A stretch of 9,133 nucleotides of DNA from Ruminococcaceae bacterium UBA2656 (GTDB lineage: Bacteria; Bacillota; Clostridia; Oscillospirales; Acutalibacteraceae): contig DENA01000031.1 in assembly GCA_002359465.1 (NCBI GenBank), forward strand, positions 52,595-61,727, read 5' to 3'. The notes below the pieces were generated by a model. That model did no database searches, was not told where the DNA came from, and saw only the letters and a program-made list of their open reading frames with translations. This document shows positions 6,252 to 9,133 of this stretch, one piece after another. Position 1 is the first letter of the stretch; every line of letters starts with the position of its first letter. The translations under genes and the position numbers were made by a program.

Positions 6252-6288
6252 AGAAGCTGCCGAAGACGAAACGCCTGCGGCAGCTTCT
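6252..6288 (-). terminator. Probable terminator after the pgi-P-loop gene pair
   Basis: An 11-bp perfect stem, AGAAGCTGCCG (6252-6262) and its complement (6278-6288), encloses a 15-nt loop, starting 17 nt after the stop codon of the P-loop gene. On the minus strand it is followed by TTTATGATTATG, a weak T tract, so termination may be partial; the strong yceD promoter begins about 30 nt further on. Confidence 0.7.
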
Positions 6289-6305
6289 GAAAGAAAGGCT
6301 TGCCC

Positions 6306-6722
6306 TTAGATTTGAACGGAGAACGAACTGATTTCCTCCGGCAGTTCCTCTTTGCTGACCGAAACAAGAAGCGAAATCTTCGTGTCGGCCTGTGTGGAAA
6401 GGGCATTCATTTTTTCAGTAAACTGTACGAGGGCTTTCATATCATGCCCGATTATCTTTAGGGTGGAATCAACAAAAATATCCGTCACGTCATAGTTGCC
6501 GGCACAAATACCACTGATAAAGCCCAAGAGCGCATCCGCACCCTGAATACCATATGCATCACTGTCTATCAGCCTTACCTGATGGGATAAATCGTAGGTC
6601 AGTTTGAGACCTTTTTCAATTACTACAACATTTCCGTTTGATTTTTCGACTGCTTCATTTGCGCTTTCGATCAATTTTTTTGTTTTTCCTGAACCTTTTT
6701 TGCCAACGATAAGAGTAATCAT
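6306..6722 (-). CDS. Small P-loop NTPase-like protein of unknown function
   Basis: A 138-residue protein I cannot name with certainty. It opens with a hydrophobic strand and a Walker A motif, ITLIVGKKGSGKTKK (2-16; GKKGSGKT at 7-14). A Walker B-like strand TDIFVDS sits at 80-86, with Asp85 as the likely magnesium-contacting residue, and a further strand KISLLVSVS is at 115-123. No DNA-binding, membrane or extra domain is visible, and it is shorter than most P-loop ATPases. Similar short Clostridia proteins exist as hypothetical ATP-binding proteins, sometimes labelled PilT-like; nothing here supports a pilus role. ATG at 6722 follows a GGGGGAG site. It lies 59 nt after pgi, without a clear promoter between, so cotranscription with pgi is likely. 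Confidence 0.85.
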   Translation of the reverse strand: MITLIVGKKGSGKTKKLIESANEAVEKSNGNVVVIEKGLKLTYDLSHQVRLIDSDAYGIQGADALLGFISGICAGNYDVTDIFVDSTLKIIGHDMKALVQFTEKMNALSTQADTKISLLVSVSKEELPEEISSFSVQI

Positions 6723-6781
6723 GAAGAACTCCCCCTATATTTATATTATTTCCGCAAAAGCGGAGAAAACTCCTGCATCTT

Positions 6782-8122
6782 CTATTTCTTTAATCTCGCC
6801 TCCAGAGCGTCTTTTTCAGACTCATAGCCCGGTTTGCCAAGAAGGGCAAACATATTCTTTTTGTAGCTTTCCACTCCCGGCTGGTTAAAGGGATTCACAC
6901 CCAGCAGGCTGCCGGAAACAGCACAGGCTTTTTCGAAGAAATAAATAAGATATCCAAGTGTTTCCTCGGAAAAATCGGGCGCACGGAGCACAACACTTGG
7001 GACGCCTCCGTCCGCATGTGCCAGAACCGTTCCCTCAAACGCTTTTTCATTGACATAAGCCATACTCTTGCCCTGCAGAAAGTTTAAGCCGTCAACGTTT
7101 TCCGGGTCGGTCTCTATAAACAAATCTTTTTTTGCTTTATCAAATAAAACAACCGTTTCAAACAGGGAGCGCCTGCCGTCCTGGATGTATTGGCCCATGG
7201 AATGAAGATCTGTAGAGAAAATAACGGACGCCGGGAAAAGGCCCTTGTTGTCCTTGCCCTCGCTTTCGCCGAACAGCTGCTTCCACCATTCGCACATCAT
7301 GGTGTAACAGGGCTCGTAGCTGACAAGAATTTCAATTTCTTTGCCCTTACGGTATAAGATATTGCGTATAGCAGCATATTTGTAACAATCATTGACAGCC
7401 AAATCCGGATTGTTGAGTTCTTTCTGCGCTTTTGCCGCGCCGGACATCAATGCATCAATATCGGCGCCGCTGACCGCGATCGGCAGAAGGCCGACTGCCG
7501 TCAGTACGGAATACCTGCCGCCCACATCGTCGGGAATGACAAAGGTCTCGTAGCCTTCTTTGGCAGCAAGCTGCTTTAAAGTGCCGCGTGCCTTGTCGGT
7601 TGTGCAGTAAATTCTTTTGCGTGCCTCTTCCCTGCCGTATTTTTCTTCCAGGAATTTGCGAAACACCCGGAAAGCAATCGCCGGCTCGGTTGTAGTGCCG
7701 GATTTGGAAATCATATTGATGGAAACGTCCCTGCCCTCACAGATTTCCAGAAGTTCACTCAGGGCGGAAGAACTGATGCTGTTGCCGGTATAATAGATAT
7801 CCGGTGTATTTTTCTTTAGGGAATTATAATTTTGGGATTTTAAAAACTCAATCGCCGCACGCGCGCCGAGATAGGAACCGCCGATACCGATCACGATAAA
7901 AACATCGGTATCCGATTTGATCTTTTCCGCAGCCGCTTTAATGCGGGAAAATTCTTCTTTGTCATAATCGGTAGGAAGGTTGACCCAGCCGATAAAATCA
8001 TTGCCCTCACAATTTCCTGAGTGAAGCGCATTGTGCGCCTGCTGAATCTGCGGGGCTATTGCCGTGTATTCATTTGGTCCGATAAAACTTGAAAGATGTT
8101 TTAAATCCAGTCTGATAGACAT
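6782..8122 (-). CDS. pgi: Glucose-6-phosphate isomerase
   Basis: A 446-residue cytosolic enzyme interconverting glucose 6-phosphate and fructose 6-phosphate, at the branch of glycolysis, gluconeogenesis and cell-wall sugar supply. Sugar-phosphate-binding SIS folds are seen with [11 protein letters not shown] (77-87) and SKSGTTTEP (139-147). The first family signature, [16 protein letters not shown], is at 199-214, and the second, [14 protein letters not shown], at 408-421. Likely catalytic residues are Glu286 or Glu288 in QLFGESEGK, His307 in DLHSMGQ and Lys421. Length matches the short Firmicute type (about 450), not the roughly 550-residue proteobacterial form. The ATG at 8122 is chosen for its AGGAGG site; the open frame to 8188 contains no family-like residues. 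The carboxypeptidase gene ends 106 nt upstream, with no clear terminator between. Confidence 0.98.
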   Translation of the reverse strand: MSIRLDLKHLSSFIGPNEYTAIAPQIQQAHNALHSGNCEGNDFIGWVNLPTDYDKEEFSRIKAAAEKIKSDTDVFIVIGIGGSYLGARAAIEFLKSQNYNSLKKNTPDIYYTGNSISSSALSELLEICEGRDVSINMISKSGTTTEPAIAFRVFRKFLEEKYGREEARKRIYCTTDKARGTLKQLAAKEGYETFVIPDDVGGRYSVLTAVGLLPIAVSGADIDALMSGAAKAQKELNNPDLAVNDCYKYAAIRNILYRKGKEIEILVSYEPCYTMMCEWWKQLFGESEGKDNKGLFPASVIFSTDLHSMGQYIQDGRRSLFETVVLFDKAKKDLFIETDPENVDGLNFLQGKSMAYVNEKAFEGTVLAHADGGVPSVVLRAPDFSEETLGYLIYFFEKACAVSGSLLGVNPFNQPGVESYKKNMFALLGKPGYESEKDALEARLKK

Positions 8123-8148
8123 ATTCGTTTCCTCCTGAATGATACGTT

Positions 8149-8175
8149 CGATATAAATTATATTACAATATATCG
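8149..8175. repeat. Imperfectly spaced inverted repeat over the pgi upstream region, possible operator
   Basis: CGATATA (8149-8155) and TATATCG (8169-8175) form a 7-bp inverted repeat around a 13-nt AT-rich spacer. Overlapping it, TATATT (8159-8164) and AATATA (8167-8172) make a second, tighter pair. A minus-strand TATAAT (8157-8162) lies between the arms. Its 27-bp size and place suit an operator for a dimeric repressor, but AT-rich sequence gives such symmetry easily by chance. Confidence 0.35.
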
Positions 8176-8188
8176 ACTGCATTTGCAA
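8157..8188 (-). promoter_or_regulatory. Possible pgi promoter with poor spacing
   Basis: A minus-strand TATAAT (8157-8162) is exact, but the only decent upstream hexamer, TTGCAA (8183-8188), is 20 nt away rather than 17. At normal spacing the -35 would be CAAATG. The -10 may work with an activator, or pgi may be served by read-through from the carboxypeptidase gene. The leader would be about 27-30 nt. Confidence 0.4.
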
Positions 8189-8228
8189 GGCGGAGCACTA
8201 TATTTTATAAATTTTTCATATTTTCTAT

Positions 8229-9133
8229 TCAAAGCATTTTTAAAAGATATTTTGCCAGCAGCCTGAAAGCGGACGCAAATGTGATCTGTGCAACGGCATT
8301 TTTGGTACAGATATTATATTCCTTCACGACTTCATTTCCAAGTTTACAGGTAATTTTGCCTACAATCTGTCCTTTTTTTACCGGAGCCGCAATATTCGGA
8401 TGAATGGCGACGCTGTACTGAATCTCATTCGCTTTCCCTTTGGGAACCAGAATACTTCCATCCGTTTCGGCCGTCGTTTCAACCATATCGTTCATGCCGT
8501 TCAGAACGGGGACCGGTTTAATTGCATCCTGCGGAATTTCCGGGGTGGTTACCGACCAGTTGGCAAAGCCGTTGTCCAGCAAAACGGCTGCGGCTGAAAA
8601 ACGTTCCTTCGTATTGGCTGCGCCCAATACGACCGCAATCAGTTTCACATTGTCACGCTCTGCAGTCGCCGTTATGCAGCTGCCTGCCTTTCCGGTCGTA
8701 CCGGTTTTCAGCCCCGTAATTCCTTTATAGGTTTTCAGGAGCTTGTTGGTATTGACAAGCTGTGTTTTCCCATCGCGGATATTTTCCATCCACGTTTTCG
8801 AATAATCAAATATTTTCGTATGTTTAACCAGTTCACGGGACATCAGCGCAACATCATAAGCGGAAGTAACGTGTCCGTCTTCATCAAGGCCGTTGCAGTT
8901 TTTAAAAACAGTATCCTTCATGCCAAGGACTTTTGCCTTTTGGTTCATTTGCTGCAGGAATTCATCTTCACTGCCGGAAACATACTCGGCCAGAGCCACC
9001 GCAGCATCATTTGCACTGGCTATTACGGTAGCCTTCAGCATATCGTCCACCGTCATGGTCTCTCCCGGCTTCAGCCATATGTCGGAACCGCCCATGGACG
9101 CTGCGTGTTCGCTGGTGGATACCGTATCGGTGA
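8229..9133 (-). CDS. D-alanyl-D-alanine carboxypeptidase (PBP5/DacF type, S11 family), 5' end beyond right edge
   Basis: The window holds about 300 C-terminal residues; the frame stays open through 9133, and TDTVSTSEHAAS precedes the first internal Met (9095), as in family members, so the gene begins outside. The enzyme removes the terminal D-Ala from peptidoglycan pentapeptides outside the membrane. Numbering from that internal Met, SAN of the SxN motif is at 27-29 and the KTG box, GLKTGTTGKAG, at 128-138. The Ser-Lys (SxxK) motif and the signal peptide must lie upstream, unseen. A beta-rich PBP5 C-terminal domain covers about 182-270, and the last 16 residues (FASAFRLLAKYLLKML) form the amphipathic helix that anchors such proteins to the membrane face. 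I cannot tell dacF from other paralogues, so no symbol is given. Confidence 0.95.
   Translation of the reverse strand, partial: TDTVSTSEHAASMGGSDIWLKPGETMTVDDMLKATVIASANDAAVALAEYVSGSEDEFLQQMNQKAKVLGMKDTVFKNCNGLDEDGHVTSAYDVALMSRELVKHTKIFDYSKTWMENIRDGKTQLVNTNKLLKTYKGITGLKTGTTGKAGSCITATAERDNVKLIAVVLGAANTKERFSAAAVLLDNGFANWSVTTPEIPQDAIKPVPVLNGMNDMVETTAETDGSILVPKGKANEIQYSVAIHPNIAAPVKKGQIVGKITCKLGNEVVKEYNICTKNAVAQITFASAFRLLAKYLLKML

Noticed and set aside
6750..6768. Small hairpin (CCGC AAAA GCGG core) between pgi and the P-loop gene as a terminator
   Set aside because: The stem is short and no T tract follows on the minus strand, so it does not look like a terminator; at most it affects message stability.
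1..9133. A defence system, prophage, insertion sequence or CRISPR array
   Set aside because: Every gene with real support is a conserved chromosomal gene or small hypothetical, there are no direct repeat arrays, transposase-like or integrase-like frames, and composition looks uniform.

Overview
This window is a stretch of conserved bacterial chromosome. The gene set and protein sequences point to a Gram-positive Firmicute of the class Clostridia. Pointers are zinc-type L28 and L32, PlsY rather than PlsB, a Firmicute-length Pgi, ScpA/ScpB, strong AGGAGG-type ribosome sites and a DUF512 radical SAM gene in front of der. An Oscillospiraceae/Ruminococcaceae-type host is my guess from overall sequence feel, not proof. 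I see no phage, insertion sequence, CRISPR, tRNA or rRNA. Base composition looks even along the window, so nothing suggests recent transfer.

Layout, left to right. Every gene except rpmB lies on the minus strand, so transcription runs from right to left. (1) Positions 1-1498: an operon read as M50B site-2 protease, scpA, scpB. scpB runs off the left edge and appears to start at a TTG codon inside scpA. (2) Positions 1499-1699: a divergent control region with a promoter for each direction. (3) Positions 1700-1888: rpmB (ribosomal protein L28), a single plus-strand gene with its own terminator. (4) Positions 1954-1994: a 15-bp perfect hairpin between the convergent ends of rpmB and plsY. (5) Positions 1999-5375: a tightly packed group read as DUF512 radical SAM protein, der (ribosome-assembly GTPase), plsY (acyl-phosphate glycerol-3-phosphate acyltransferase). 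(6) Positions 5461-6165: yceD/DUF177 and rpmF (L32), driven by a consensus-perfect promoter and closed by a strong intrinsic terminator before the DUF512 gene. (7) Positions 6306-8122: pgi followed by a small P-loop protein of unknown function, closed by a hairpin. (8) Positions 8229-9133: a D-alanyl-D-alanine carboxypeptidase cut by the right edge, lacking its signal peptide and SxxK motif in this window.

The functions are growth-linked: ribosome parts and assembly (L28, L32, Der, YceD), phospholipid synthesis (PlsY), chromosome segregation (ScpA/B), peptidoglycan trimming (carboxypeptidase) and central sugar metabolism (Pgi). The parts least explained by current knowledge are the DUF512 PDZ/radical SAM protein linked to der and the 138-residue P-loop protein behind pgi. 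I do not see a new multi-gene system here. The findings are limited to uncharacterised family members, start-codon questions and regulatory structures.
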